A DNA stretch of 64,000 bases. Source: Ceratothoa steindachneri (taxonomy: Eukaryota > Arthropoda > Malacostraca > Isopoda > Cymothoidae). The notes beneath the pieces are model-generated. The model was not told where the DNA came from. It was given only the letters and a program-made list of their open reading frames with translations, and ran no database searches. The stretch spans positions 80,710,648 to 80,774,647 of the forward strand of contig OZ018337.1 of assembly GCA_963969495.1 (NCBI GenBank), in the 5' to 3' direction. Below are positions 10,374 to 21,745 of this stretch, piece after piece. Position numbers and translations under genes: made by a program. Within the stretch, counting starts at the first letter, position 1, and each line of letters begins with the position of its first letter.

Positions 10374-10930
10374 ATTTTGGGAATCTGTCACCTGAAGGCT
10401 AGGAAATTACTCGCTAGTAAACGCTGTTAATCGTGAATTAGATTCAAAGTATTTATCTATACGAAGTTTGAAAGTATCCACGGCATTGCAGTCAATTACA
10501 TTACGAGGAAGCACATTCCATACGTTGCCGATTCGGTCAAAGAAGATTTTTTTAGATTCGTGCGAGTTAAAATGTTTACCCCAAATTTTGCAACCGTTTT
10601 CTCTCGTGTAGTTTGACTGTGCGATCGTGAATTTTTAAATGAAATCTGTATTGTCTATGTCTTTGATCATTTTAAAGACCTGAATTAAGTCCCCTCTTAA
10701 TCTATGATAAGTTAACGGAAATATATTTATTTCTCTAAGTCGCTTTTTTTATGTTTTGTTCTTTAAACTTGGCATCATTTTAGTAAGCCTAGGTCTGACT
10801 AGTTCTAATTTCGCTATATGCTTCTGGTTGTACGGGCACAAGGCTTGAACGCGCTATTCCATAAGTGGACGGACCAAGGAATTATAGAGAATAAGGATTG
10901 TATTTTTGAAATTATACTAGAATACCCTCC
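10374..10930 (-). pseudogene. LINE G, RT C-terminal end (CR1-type)
   Basis: The minus strand encodes the end of a CR1-group ORF2: RLRGDLIQVFKMIKDIDNTD, then WGKHFNSHESKKIFFDRIGN and WNVLPRNVIDCNAVDTFKLR, stopping at TAA (10409-10407). The same blocks (RLRGQLIEVFKI, W-LP-EVV, F-LD) occur in the intact LINE at 24.9-27.6 kb. One stop (after NTDFI) and decay further upstream show it is inactive. It is severed from its tail by the mariner insertion. Most of the RT and all of the endonuclease are missing, consistent with 5' truncation. Confidence 0.72.
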
Positions 10931-11495
10931 AATGAATTAAATTATTTTGTTTATTTTTATAAGAACTTTTGAACATTGCTGACTGGGTCTATCTTTGCCT
11001 ACCCTTAAGAGTTGAATACAAGTTTATGAGTAATTTACTTTGCCGTTTCTGTAGGAAGATTATTTGGTTGTAAATTTTCGCATAAAGTATTATTATTCCT
11101 ATATTTTCCTTTCAAACTAGTTGAATTTTTCGTAAGGTTCTATTAAGTAATGCATTCGCCTCAAAGCCTCCAAATTTCGTTACTCTGCAATAAACGGTTC
11201 ATGGATTATTCCCGAACGAGAAATTACCCTCTCACATGAGATGTATTTCCTGAAGAAAAGAGAAATCTGGTACAGTGGTATGGGTTTAGATACCAAAAAC
11301 GCTTCCTGACTTCGCTCATTGATACTGAAATGGTAAAATTTCACGCATTGATTCACCCAGCACAAAACCATTTGATAATTATAGATAATGAAGGATAACA
11401 AGCGCCCAATTTTGACTAAAACACACTCGAAGCCTCTCATTAAACCGTTCCCTACGGAAAGACGATTAAAATTGCAAAACTCACGCAAGTCTTAC
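10930..11495. other. Intron sequence without recognisable element
   Basis: Lies between the LINE G fragment and the donor of the signal-peptide exon. A minus-strand open frame at 11180-11488 has no supporting motif and overlaps intron. Confidence 0.35.
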
Positions 11496-11585
11496 CCAAA
11501 GGAAGAGAAATCACGAAAATGAAACTTAAGGCTCCGTACTCCATCAATTCACGGATCATTTTGGATTTCACTTCCTGCAGGATAT
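11496..11585 (-). CDS. Signal-peptide exon of the pentraxin-like gene
   Basis: On the minus strand a clean acceptor (TTTTTTTGTTTCAG, ending at 11586) and donor (GTAAGA from 11495) bound a 90-nt exon. The first ATG is at 11559-11557, giving 21 codons plus one base: MIRELMEYGALSFIFVISLP and L. This has a short polar start and a hydrophobic core, the form of a secretion signal. It ends in phase 1, and the exon at 5823-5608 begins with the two bases that complete a Gly codon, so the proteins join as ...SLPL-GCSERAL. The 26 nt before the ATG would be 5' UTR, and a further 5' exon is implied by the acceptor. Splice sites and phase are seen; the gene model is inference. Confidence 0.6.
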
Positions 11586-11589
11586 CTGA

Positions 11590-12385
11590 AACAAAAAAAT
11601 AATCAAACTTTATTTGAGTTTTGGGGGAAGGATATATATATATATATATAATAAGTAACCTCTCATCCCCCAACACCCACTGAATAAAGCCAATTTGTTT
11701 TGTGAACTCAGTTAAATCTTATAGAAAATTAGCATAAGGTATTTAGGTAAAGGTATCCACGAAGAAAAAGAAAACTAGAACGAACACGAAAAGAAGAGGA
11801 AAAAAATTATGATAACAGGAAGAGAGGACTGAGTCAACTGACCACAGGAAAATAAGTATTAACAAAGGGCGACTTCCGCACAAGAACATAAAAATGTAAT
11901 TTTTTATTATTATTTCTCTTTAATTAACAAAACCTGACGGTGGCCATTGAAACGAACTCCCGTTTTTCCTCAGTAAAGTAGCCGAGGAAACTTGCTGACA
12001 ATATGCTGAAAATTTGAGTGTTTAAAGCTTCAATTTCACGTGTTATGATGTTTGCTGAGATGGATCAATGACGCAAGGTATTAACGTATTCATGGGTGTC
12101 TGACATTATGGGGTTTAATTCTTTATAAAAAAGCACCATTATTTTCTGATTAAAATGATGGAATGCTTGCAGCTGTAATGAAATATAGGAGTTGATTAAA
12201 ATAATGGAAGTGCAAGTTTATTTAGGAAATTTTCATCGTAAACTTTCAGGAAGAAATGTACTCGTAGGTTTTGACTTCTTAGTTTTTGGTAAACATTAGA
12301 TGTAGCAAAGCTTCCACACCATAGTACCGCTTTCTTAATCTAATAGAGCTAACTTCGACCAAAACTATTTTTCATCTTAACAAAG
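11590..12385. other. AT-rich sequence upstream of the signal-peptide exon
   Basis: Contains a short (TA)n run near 11634-11651 and no recognised gene. Any promoter or first exon of the pentraxin-like gene would lie here or further right; I see no decisive signal. Confidence 0.3.
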
Positions 12386-12389
12386 TATA

Positions 12390-12860
12390 TTTTCACTGCC
12401 GGTATGAGGCTGGTCCAATTTGTGTCCATGACTCCAAGAAACTATCGCCACTACCGGTATGAGGCTGGACAAATTTGTGTCCATGACTCCAAGTAACTAT
12501 CGCCACTGCCGGTATGAGGCTGGTCTAGTCCAATTTGCTTCCATGACTCCAAGAAACTATCGCCACTGCCGGTATGAGGCTGGTCCAATTTGAGTCCATG
12601 ATTCTAAGAAACTATCGCCACTCCTGGTATGAGGCTGGTCCAATTTATGTCCATGACTCCAAGAAACTATCGCCACTGACGGTATGAGGCTGGTCCAATT
12701 TGTGGCCATGACTCCAAGAAACTATCGCCACTGCAGGCATGAGGCTGGTCAAATTTGTGGCAAGACTATAAGAAACTATTCCCACTGCCGGTATGAGGCT
12801 TGTCCAATTTGTAGCCATAATTCCACGAAATTATCATCCCTGTCTGTATGAGGCTGGCCA
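12390..12860. repeat. 55-bp satellite array, left block
   Basis: Tandem copies of a unit containing CGCCACTGCCGGTATGAGGC and TCCATGACTCCAAGAAACTA. GGTATGAGGC starts at 12401, 12456, 12511, 12571, 12626 and 12681, so the period is 55 bp, with one 60-bp unit that has 5 extra bases. The same unit resumes at 13505 after an insertion. Confidence 0.93.
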
Positions 12861-12861
12861 T

Positions 12862-13500
12862 AAGAGGTGAACCAGCGAAATGAGATATTTTCCCTCTGCC
12901 TACCCCACATCTGCTTCAGGTCTGACACAAAGATTCAAGTATCTGCTGGAATGAGACCTTTCCAGCTCACCCCTTCCCAGATCATGAATGAATCATTAAA
13001 CTTCTGCTCAAACTTCAGCAGCAGCTCCCCTGCCTCCTTCCGAGACCTAGTCCAGATAACATCATGTTGAGAGTCCAACACCGTTTAACCATAGCACTGA
13101 AATCAGTGTTGATGAGTCTCCCCAGGCTGTCCTCCCGTTAATAACCCTACCACACTGCTGCAGTCCCCACCTGGCAAAATCCATCCTCCTGACCTTGTGC
13201 TGATCCTTCACCCCCTGTAACTTCCTCCTATGGCAAGCTTTGGCTCCGATCTTGCGCATGACTATCCTGTCAGTCTCCCTTACAGCTCCAACTCTGGCTG
13301 CAGCTCTCCGGACACTTCTCTATTTCTTGTTCAACATCAATGTCTTGACCTTCCGGTTTTCAGTCCTGAGATGTTGTTTTCCCTTCTGAGCTCTTCTTGC
13401 GATCCAAACGCCCGGTGTTTACAAACTTCTTTCTGTTAAAGTCAATGAAGTTGCACAGAGCCTTGCCATCCAGAAGAAACTTGCGGAGATTGTCAGCTGA
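12862..13500 (-). pseudogene. Tc1-like transposase remnant inserted in the 55-bp satellite
   Basis: Minus-strand translation from 13500 to 12862 in shifting frames gives the order of a Tc1/mariner-superfamily transposase. It reads KKFVNTG (after the first helix-turn-helix), SVRRAAARVGAVRETDRIVM, then KDQHKVRRMDFARWGLQQCG, SSTLISVLWLNGVGLST (the DEST-FSV catalytic block with Asp-Glu degraded), and NDSFMIWEGVSWKGLIPAD, which matches the VMVWGGVS strand of the family. Satellite units flank both sides. No terminal repeats remain. Confidence 0.6.
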
Positions 13501-13504
13501 AATG

Positions 13505-14215
13505 TGCGATATGAGGCTGGTCCAATTTGTGTCTATGAGTTCAATAAATTATCGCTCTCGCTGGTATGAGGTTGGTCTAATTTGTGTCCATGAGTCTAAT
13601 AAATTATCATATCTGCCAGTATGAGACTGCTTCAATATGTGTCCATGATAGCAAGAAATTATCGCCACTGCCCCTATGAGGCTGGTCCAAATTGTTTCCA
13701 TGATTCCAAGAAATTATCGCCAATGCCAGTATGTGGCTGGTCCAACTTGCGTTCATAACTCAAATAGATTATCTCTTCTGCCGGTATCACGCTGGTCTAA
13801 TTGGCGTCCATGATAGTAAGAAATTATCGCCACTGCCTGTATGTGGCTGATCCAAATTGCTTCCATGATTCCAAGAAATTATCGCCAATGCCAGTATGCC
13901 GCTGGTCTAACTTGCGTCCAAAACTCAAATAAATTATCTCTTCTGCTGGTATAACTGGTCTTATTGGTGTCCATGATAGCAAGAAATTATCGCCACTTCT
14001 TGTATGAGGCTGGTCCAAATTGTTTTCATGATTCCAAGAAATTATCGCTAATGCCAGTATGTCGCTGGTCTAACTTGCGCCATAACTCAAATAAATTATC
14101 TCTTCTGCCGGTATCAGGCTGGTACTAATTGGTGTCCATGATAACAAGAAATTATCGCCACTGCCCTTATGAGGCTGGACCAAATTGTTTCCATGACTCA
14201 AAGAAATTATTGCAC
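13505..14215. repeat. 55-bp satellite array, right block
   Basis: Continuation of the 55-bp array, more diverged: TATGAGGCTGGTCCAA and CCAAGAAATTATCGCCA recur about every 55-60 bp up to 14215. Minus-strand open frames through it are repetitive artefacts. Confidence 0.9.
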
Positions 14216-15185
14216 TGTTATTAAAATATGTGAGAGCAACACCAAAATGAAAGCCTTTAATTAAATTTAAAAATGAGAATTTACCAATATGTATAAAGGT
14301 GTTGAAATACACTAATGGTTTCACATTCCTTCACATTCAGTGAGTAACATTAATATATTAAACTTTGTACATATACTGGAAGATTCAAATTTTTAATTCA
14401 TAAGATATCCAATGACTATCAATGGTCAACCATTGCATTCTACTGGTTGCACTATCTCCAGTACCCAATTATTAACAGAGTTCATTTAATTAGTTGTTTT
14501 TTTTAGTTAACGAGGAGGAAAACGCGAGAGTTTACCAAAAAAGAAAAATGTTAACGGTATGGCAAAATGCTTCATGCAAAATGCTTCATGCAAAATCCCT
14601 TACAGTTAATTCCAATCTGGGGATTTTGACTCGTTTAGCGACAAGAATTTATTAAAACCTGTAGCAATGCCATTTTCTTGATAATAATAATAATTATTAT
14701 TATCAGCAATGACGCGAATCTAGGCCACAAAATGTATCCTCCAAGTCCAACCTCCTTATGGTCTGGTAGGCCCAAAGTTACCCACAGGCTCTTCGGAGCC
14801 GGCTCTTTTGTAGTATCTCCCACACTTAGGGCTCATGCCAGAGATAAGGGTCCAAACAAACCCATTCAAAAAAAAACCTTCTATACACAATCATACAAAA
14901 TATCATTCACTTGTAGCTATGATTCTATTTTAAACAATAAATTGCTTAAGAACTCTAATGATTTAATCAATATAATTATGCCTTTCCCACCTTTTCTTTA
15001 ACACTTAATAATTAGCTATTGAATTTTTAGTTAAAAAACACAGGTATTTAAAATGAATAATTATAAAAGATACAAAAGAAAAGCTAATGATTGAAATATA
15101 ATTTTTCTATGATATATCAGATATCCTAAATTTTAAACCGTTTATCAGAACAGCTGAAAATTATAATCGCTTAAATTAATTTTAA
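14216..15185. other. AT-rich sequence with an (AAT)n/(ATT)n palindrome
   Basis: Mostly featureless. At 14681-14703 AAT triplets are followed by ATT triplets, forming a small inverted repeat. The next 150 bp are GC-richer than their surroundings and contain GAGCCGGCTC, but match nothing I recognise. Confidence 0.35.

Positions 15186-15188
<3 letters not shown>

Positions 15189-15268
<80 letters not shown>
15189..15268. repeat. (AT)n microsatellite
   Basis: About 40 uninterrupted AT dinucleotides followed by GGGTGTGTGTTTG. Confidence 0.97.
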
Positions 15269-15270
<2 letters not shown>

Positions 15271-15784
15271 GTGTGTGTTTGCATATGTGGAGAACCATAG
15301 ATGTCATAAAAGTTATTTAGACCAACCTTATCATTACACCTGAAGCTGGACGTCTTCATTCACTCATGCAGAGACTTAATACCTCCGAAAATGTAAAAAG
15401 AAAATGCGTTACCTCGCAATGCTATCTCGCTATCTGCTATCTTGTAATCCTAAATATAGTGAATAAGTGATCCACAATCCAGATCCAGTTATTGATCAAC
15501 CAACTCATCTGTAGTCTTAGCCCACCTCCATCACCTCGCTGAAATCCGTCAATAAATATTTGAAATAGCTTTGGCACAGACAGACAAACAAACGTGCGAT
15601 CACATAACCACTGCCTAATTCTATTGACAGATGTGATCACGGGAAGTTAAATGCTCTGAAAACGATTTCGAAGGCGAGAAGTTTGATCAAAGCTATAAAG
15701 AATTTTAATTAAAGGTAGTTAACTGTTTTGTTCTTAATAAAACAATTTAATTTGTTTTTAAAACAAATAAATATTGGGTATTTT

Positions 15785-16155
15785 TTTTAGATTTGGTTGA
15801 TTCTGGTAGATTTGGTAAATGTTAGTAGATCTTGTAGATGTCGGTATATTTGATAGATTTTGGTAAATTTGGTCAATGTTGATTGATTTTGTAAGTTTTG
15901 GTAGATTTGGTCATTTTTTATATTTTGGTAGATTTGGGTAGATCTGGTAAATGTTGCTAGATGTTGAAGAATTTAGTAGCTTTGGTAGGTTTTGGTAGAT
16001 TTGATAGATTTTGTATCCTTGGTAAATATTGGTAGATCCTGTAGATTTTTGTAGATTTTGATAGATTTGATAGATTTTTGTAGATTTGGTAGATTTGGTA
16101 AATGTTAGTAGATATTGTATATTTTAATAAATTTGGTAGATTTTGGTAGAGTTTG
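15785..16155. repeat. Degenerate TTTGGTAGA short tandem repeat
   Basis: Roughly 370 bp built from variants of TTTGGTAGAT and TTTTGTAGAT, with period about 9-11 and longer units near 20. No coding content. Confidence 0.85.
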
Positions 16156-16159
16156 TACC

Positions 16160-17135
16160 TAGATACTTAATTACTCATTTTTATTTTCGAGAAGGTCATA
16201 AATGACCTGGTGACACAAGTAGTCTCCTAATTTTGTTACTCGACCTATGTATGCATCCTCAACACATACTCATTCCTATACCCTGAGTACTTAATTTACC
16301 TATTTAAAAAAAAAACAACTTTAGGGTATCTACTTAAAACAGTAGGTCCCACTTGTTTATCTTATAGTGGTAGATCGAGTGGTTTCTTGCGTGACGTCAC
16401 GAAAAGATCCGGTTAGACGCGTCAGGTCAGCCCAAACCTTGATATCACCATTCATAAATCTTTCACTCGGAAGTTAAAAGACCAGATTGCCTTTTTGGGG
16501 AATAGAATTCTTGCAAATACTAGGAAGGAAATATCCTAGTCCATGACCCTAGTCACTACAACACTGGTGAATCCCCCCATCGGTCATGGTTTCTACACAC
16601 AAGTTATAAGGCGTTCGGTTATTTAATTATACCTTTAACTAGCCTTTACTTTACAGCCACCCCGTCCGTCGCCACGGACCAAAATGGCAACGAGATTAAT
16701 ACACACACACACACAAACACCTACGCTACTTAGCGACGTAGTGTCAAAATTTTCACTACATATTAAAATTCACGATATCGCAAATAACTAACTCAACCTA
16801 ACCTAATATGACAAAATACCCAATTTTGTATTTACCATCCCTCTTCTGAGAACCAATTGCGAACTACCGTAGTTGTGGAAGGACCTCGCTGCTACAACGG
16901 CTTGAACGCCATTGACTGTAAAATCAGAATCTCGAATACGACATACATTACCTAAAATGATGTCACATGCTAGTTACTATTTCACTAAGGATTCATCTCT
17001 CTAACAAAATTCTAATTTTTCACCATTTCTAATGCCAGAGCTACACTTTCACCAGAGAGCTTTGTCACTTTCAACAATCTGAAATCAATGTAAGCTTACT
17101 CTTCTACTAACTCTTCTACTATCAAGGTTCATCTC
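16160..17135. other. Intergenic sequence with a CRE-like palindrome
   Basis: No gene recognised. CGTGACGTCACG at 16390-16401 is a perfect 12-base palindrome containing a consensus cAMP-response-element core; a (CA)n run lies near 16702-16716. Neither is linked to a transcript here. Confidence 0.3.
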
Positions 17136-17239
17136 TTTTTTTTGTCCAATGTCCAGAATATAATTTATTCGAAACTCCAAACAGCTACGCAACTTAGACC
17201 CAGAATCACAGTGGTACACATCGTAAAGGAGGCAAGCAG

Positions 17240-17330
17240 ACTACGAAGATGTAAGACAAATCAGCTTCCGTCTGAAGATGCCTTAAGAAAGGTGAAAGCT
17301 CACGACCAAATAAACAAATGTTTATGTAAA
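17240..17330 (+). other. Possible retroelement 3' end motif (CTGAAGATG...GAAAGCTC)
   Basis: GTCTGAAGATG, a small CCTT/AAGG stem, then TGAAAGCTC and AATAAACAAA. This layout resembles the sequence that often ends Penelope-like elements and recalls a degenerate hammerhead core (CUGAnGA, stem, GAAA). The core bases do not fit a functional ribozyme. Weakly supported. Confidence 0.25.
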
Positions 17331-17544
17331 TAAAATGGATTTGCCCCAATTAATTTTCATATGAATTGCATATGCGAAATTAAGAAAATTATTGTCAGGC
17401 TTGTCCAAATTCAATTCAACCTGGTCTTCAACCAACCAAATACAATGATATACGAGACGAAATAATGCGTAAAAAGTTAATACTTTTCAAATATGCTAAA
17501 CTAAGAAAACTAATCTCAAAAAAAGGAGACTAATGTATACCTAC

Positions 17545-17692
17545 CATAAAGTTTAACGATGAACTTAAAACGCTTTTCCTTAACGACAGCGAGCACAGAA
17601 TAATGACCCGTGTGTTTTCCTCGTCAGACGAACCGAATGAGACAACTTCTCGTCTAAGACTGGCGCCGCCGTCATTTTCGTCTCCTGGAACA
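17545..17692 (-). other. Possible exon, unrecognised
   Basis: On the minus strand AATTTCCATTAG (acceptor-like) precedes a 148-nt segment that ends at a donor-like GTAGGTATAC. One frame through it is open (VPGDENDGGASLRREVVSFG, then SSDEENTRVIILCSLSLRK). It could be an exon of an unidentified gene, perhaps upstream of the pentraxin-like gene, or chance. No family recognised. Confidence 0.22.
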
Positions 17693-17759
17693 CTAATGGA
17701 AATTAACCGAACCGTTGAAAGCCTTCTAATGCTTCTGATAATAAGCACGATACCATTTA

Positions 17760-20700
17760 GAAAATAATAATAACTCGGATTTTTTTTAGGTGGTAATATA
17801 AGTTAATGGTTTTGTGAATTATTTGATCCATGTCACGAATAGCAAAGCCTCTTTGAGTTCGCTATTCATTACATGGTAAAAATGAGTGACATCAGGGGAC
17901 CTACTGTGGTCCTTCCTCTGATTATGGAGGACCCAAACCAGGTTTGGTTGAGCAAATGAACTGGACCAAACAGTGGTGGTGCACCTTGCAGTGCCCCACC
18001 CCCTTTCGGAATGAGAACCACCTTCCAACATTTAGAACTAAAAAAATATAAATAAACTTTCCAACAATTATGTACAAACCATCGTGTTTAGTGAACGTAT
18101 GGTCTTAACATTTTGAACTCTACACATGTGCAATTGTACTCACTTTTTCTCCCCTGGAATTCCCTGCCGCTCCTGGCAAGGTATCGTCCTGGGCAGTTTC
18201 CCATATTGCCCATACATACTAAATCCACCCCTGGGTCAAAACACGCAAAAATGGACTAATTTTGAAATACCAAATCCCCCTGCTTTTTTTGGTGTGGAGG
18301 CGAGGCAGTTAAATAAATACATCTAACCTGTCATATTCTTCGATCACTAAGAGGAACATCGCATATATTTAACTTTTTTTTTCATCCTATTTATATCGCA
18401 TTCGCTATTTTGTCATGCGCAATTTTGGGTTGGCTTTTTTGCCATGGGTAATTTGGGCTTCGCTATTTTTGTCACGGTAAAATTAGTTCGACTTTTCTTA
18501 ACATGTTCGTAATTGTTTTAATTCGTTTATGTTAAGTGACATAAAATTTTGCAGTTAATAATAGGAAGATGGGAAACAATTTTTTAGATTAACATGAGAA
18601 AATGAGGTGTTTTCGCTTTTCTTGGCTACACAAACGAAATGAGCTCCTCGCCAGGGATATGCAAAACAATTTCCCGAGGCTCAATCCACGGATGGATTCG
18701 TGAACGAAGCAAAGAAATACTAAAACAGGGTTACATAGATAATTTCGGCATTCACTCCTTCTCTAACGTGCCCGAGATACCCAGACTGGATTATAAATTC
18801 ATATAGAGCTCAAAATGACAATCGCTGACGAGCCCAACGGCAACCAACGACATTAAAATATTCTCAGAAAATATAAGCGAAATTAATATTATAATGTCTC
18901 GAATTATGGCATCCAGAGTACAAGGAAAGTCGGCCTGTGGCACCCAAATTGCAGGATAGGTAGGCCCAATGAGGAACCCCCACAAATGGGTGCTCGGTGG
19001 ATCTATGAAATCCTGAAATTGAGCACAGAGCTTAATTAATTAGGTAATATGCCATGTAATAAGTAGTAAACCAATGTAAAATAGAGAAATACTTATATCA
19101 CATCTGTACATTTATTAGAAAAAGCATAAGAAAGGCAAGCGAATAACTGGTTTCCCACGCAGCAACACACATACATATACACAAAGGAGCAGCTGCGGGA
19201 CGAAAAGAAACCGATTCTTGTCAACGAGGGGAGCCGAGCAAATGCAGAATGATATATGTTTTGACCGGTTGAGTTCTCGTGAAAGTGTCAAAGGAAAAAT
19301 AAACTGTCGTATCTTGATAAGATTTGCCAGCCCGGTCTCAAAATGTGTACAGCTACTGTAGTAACGCACACACCTCTGGTAACTCCGCCCAACGGTCAAT
19401 GGAGAGACTGACAAATGCGTTTCCGATCATTAGCTTAGTCCCGTGTCTTGAAAAGAAAAAAAAAGGTCACGCCCCCTTAAGCAAGGAACTATAAATAAAA
19501 TGAACCTGAACATTATATAGAGAGTTAAGTCATAGGTCGGATAGACTCAAGTAAAGGCATCTGCCCAGCCCAATTATCATTACTAGCATCACGAGTCCGT
19601 TCCTCGTCCTTTATTCATGTCGTTTTTAGTGGCGAGCAGTCAATGGAAGCAAGGGAAGCAATGCCTCCCCTATTTAAGAAGAAAAGAAAAATAAATTACA
19701 CCCCAACAATTAATATGACAGCAGAATCAATTTTATTCTCACATTTATGTTGCCTATACTTATAGAGGCCATACAATATCGTTCACTTTCAATCGAATTA
19801 GCGTTAGACCCTGATGAGTCCGACTGCAATTGAAGAAAAGCATCCTTTTCGCCGAGATTTCTACTTTTTTTTTCTCTTAATTTCATTATTAGTTCTGCTT
19901 TTTGATGCTTTGGAATGAATAGTTTAAAAAATGTTTTGCTTTTCTTAGCAATAATATACAGTGATTAGAGTTTTATGGTTTCTATCTAGATATTTCAACG
20001 CTGTGTTAGAATTAAGAAAAAAATAACCGATGTGCATCTGGCAAATCTGCCTGGTTGTTAAAATCTAGGAAAAGCAACAAAATGTCTAAGAGACATTGAC
20101 GTAACTATTATTATGCTCAGAAGCTTAACCAAATTTTTAGGTTATATTTAAATACTGGTTCTGAGAAAGAAAGCAGCTAAATAGCAAAAACTCTAGTATG
20201 GTTAAGCTCTTATATCTTAAATATTTTGTGATTATTTACGGGATTCTGTTGTGCCTACCATAGTCACCCTTCATATCTTTGAGATCAATAGTCCCGAGAC
20301 AGTGCTTAGATAACTGTGGCGTATTGTTTATTCTTTCTTTTTAAGTGATAACCCCCTTTTAAACAAAATAGATAAAAAGGAAGTTGGGAGAAAATGTGAT
20401 TGCATTATTAAAAAGGAAGTTCAGTGCAATGACTTATAATGAAAGAGAAACTATTATTAAAACAGGGATGTCTACGCCAACGCTAGATCCGTCATCTAAA
20501 ACAGTGTTGCAGTCGCAAATACAATGTAGGCCAATATGATAAAACAACTTGGCTAGCTGGTTGTGCATACTTTCAGTAGCTATTTTAAAATTTAAATAAA
20601 GTTTTAAAAAATAACATTAACAAAAATTAAGTAAAGGGAGTAGCTTAGATTTTTATTGATATTTTTAATGAACAACATATTCACATCAATTAACATATTT

Positions 20701-21480
20701 ATTTTTATAAAACTTGAATTGCTTACTCATCTTCAAAAGTCACCGCAACCACTGGTCGTTTTAGCCTCAGCTACCCCCAACAATAGTAAACTTACATACA
20801 GCCCATAAGACTCTATTTCGCGTACGCCTAATAATGTAGACTCTATTCAAGAATAAAAGTCTACTGTCGTAGGATCAGGTAGTCCTCCCTGACCTTTACT
20901 GACCTCCCTAGATGTGTGGGAAGGGGGCGACACACAAATGTAGGGAAATGTCTCCCTCTTAAGTGCGTGGGAATTAAAGACGAGTGAAAATTCTAATATT
21001 GGCCGACTTGGATACTATTTCGATAGGCTTCGAGTGGTTATAGGATACAAACAAGCGAAAAAAAATAATCTTTAATACTATACAAACAACATATGAGATT
21101 AACAAGAATGATATACTTTAACACTTACGTTAATCGTTCAGCAAGTGAAAATTGAATTGAATTTACAAATAATGATATTGTCTGAGCCGTACGAGGCACA
21201 ATAATTACCCGAGAGGGATCGAGAGGAGACTATGAAGTGAGTCTTGCGGTCAGAGAGCGTCACGCCTCTTCAACGATGGAAAAGAAAATGTAATGGCTTG
21301 CGATTTTCTGGAGGAGACCTTGATTAGTTACTCGGGGAAGTATTCTTTTCGCAGAAGCGTAGCTAAGCGCGTTATTCTTGACTGGGTCCTTCGTCCTTGA
21401 CCTTCGTCGCTCCAAATAATGGCTTCTGCTTTCGAGCCCTTAGGGTGCCTGGGTGTCGCTCGAGAAGTGCGCATCGTCCT
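17760..21480. other. Long stretch without recognised genes
   Basis: About 3.7 kb with no convincing coding or RNA gene. At about 18405-18530 there are three to four loose copies of a 30-bp unit (GCTATTTTTGTCA, then AATTTTGGGTT). Open frames here are short and without motifs. Open frame 21484-21700 (DSNSVPRETAAMVVSPYREM) has codon-like content but I do not recognise it. Confidence 0.35.
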
Positions 21481-21695
21481 TAGATGATTCCGAAAGCTCT
21501 TTTGTTTTCCGACGGAAGCGATTCCAACTCCGTCCCAAGGGAGACGGCTGCGATGGTTGTATCGCCATATCGCGAAATGATATCCCGGCTCCTGTCTAAC
21601 TTCGATATCGATCCGGAAGTTTACCTAAAGGTTCCAATGGAATGTTCTTTGTCCATGAGATACACCTTTTTCCTTTTTCTCTTTATCTGCGCGAC

Positions 21696-21701
<6 letters not shown>

Positions 21702-21745
<44 letters not shown>
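21702..21745. repeat. (CT)n(CA)n compound microsatellite
   Basis: About 14 CT dinucleotides followed by about 8 CA dinucleotides, directly before the truncated 5' end of LINE B. Confidence 0.95.

Noticed and set aside
11180..11488. 102-codon minus-strand open frame downstream of the signal-peptide exon
   Set aside because: It begins just beyond the donor site, lies in the intron, and has no motif.
12390..14324. Short repetitive open frames in the 55-bp satellite, and the idea of a CRISPR-like array
   Set aside because: The units are contiguous tandem copies without distinct spacers, in a eukaryotic setting.
16390..16401. CRE palindrome as a promoter
   Set aside because: A perfect 12-base palindrome, but no transcript or gene is recognisable nearby; kept only as a note.
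17240..17330. Working hammerhead ribozyme
   Set aside because: CTGAAGA replaces the required CTGATGA core and flanking stems are not evident.
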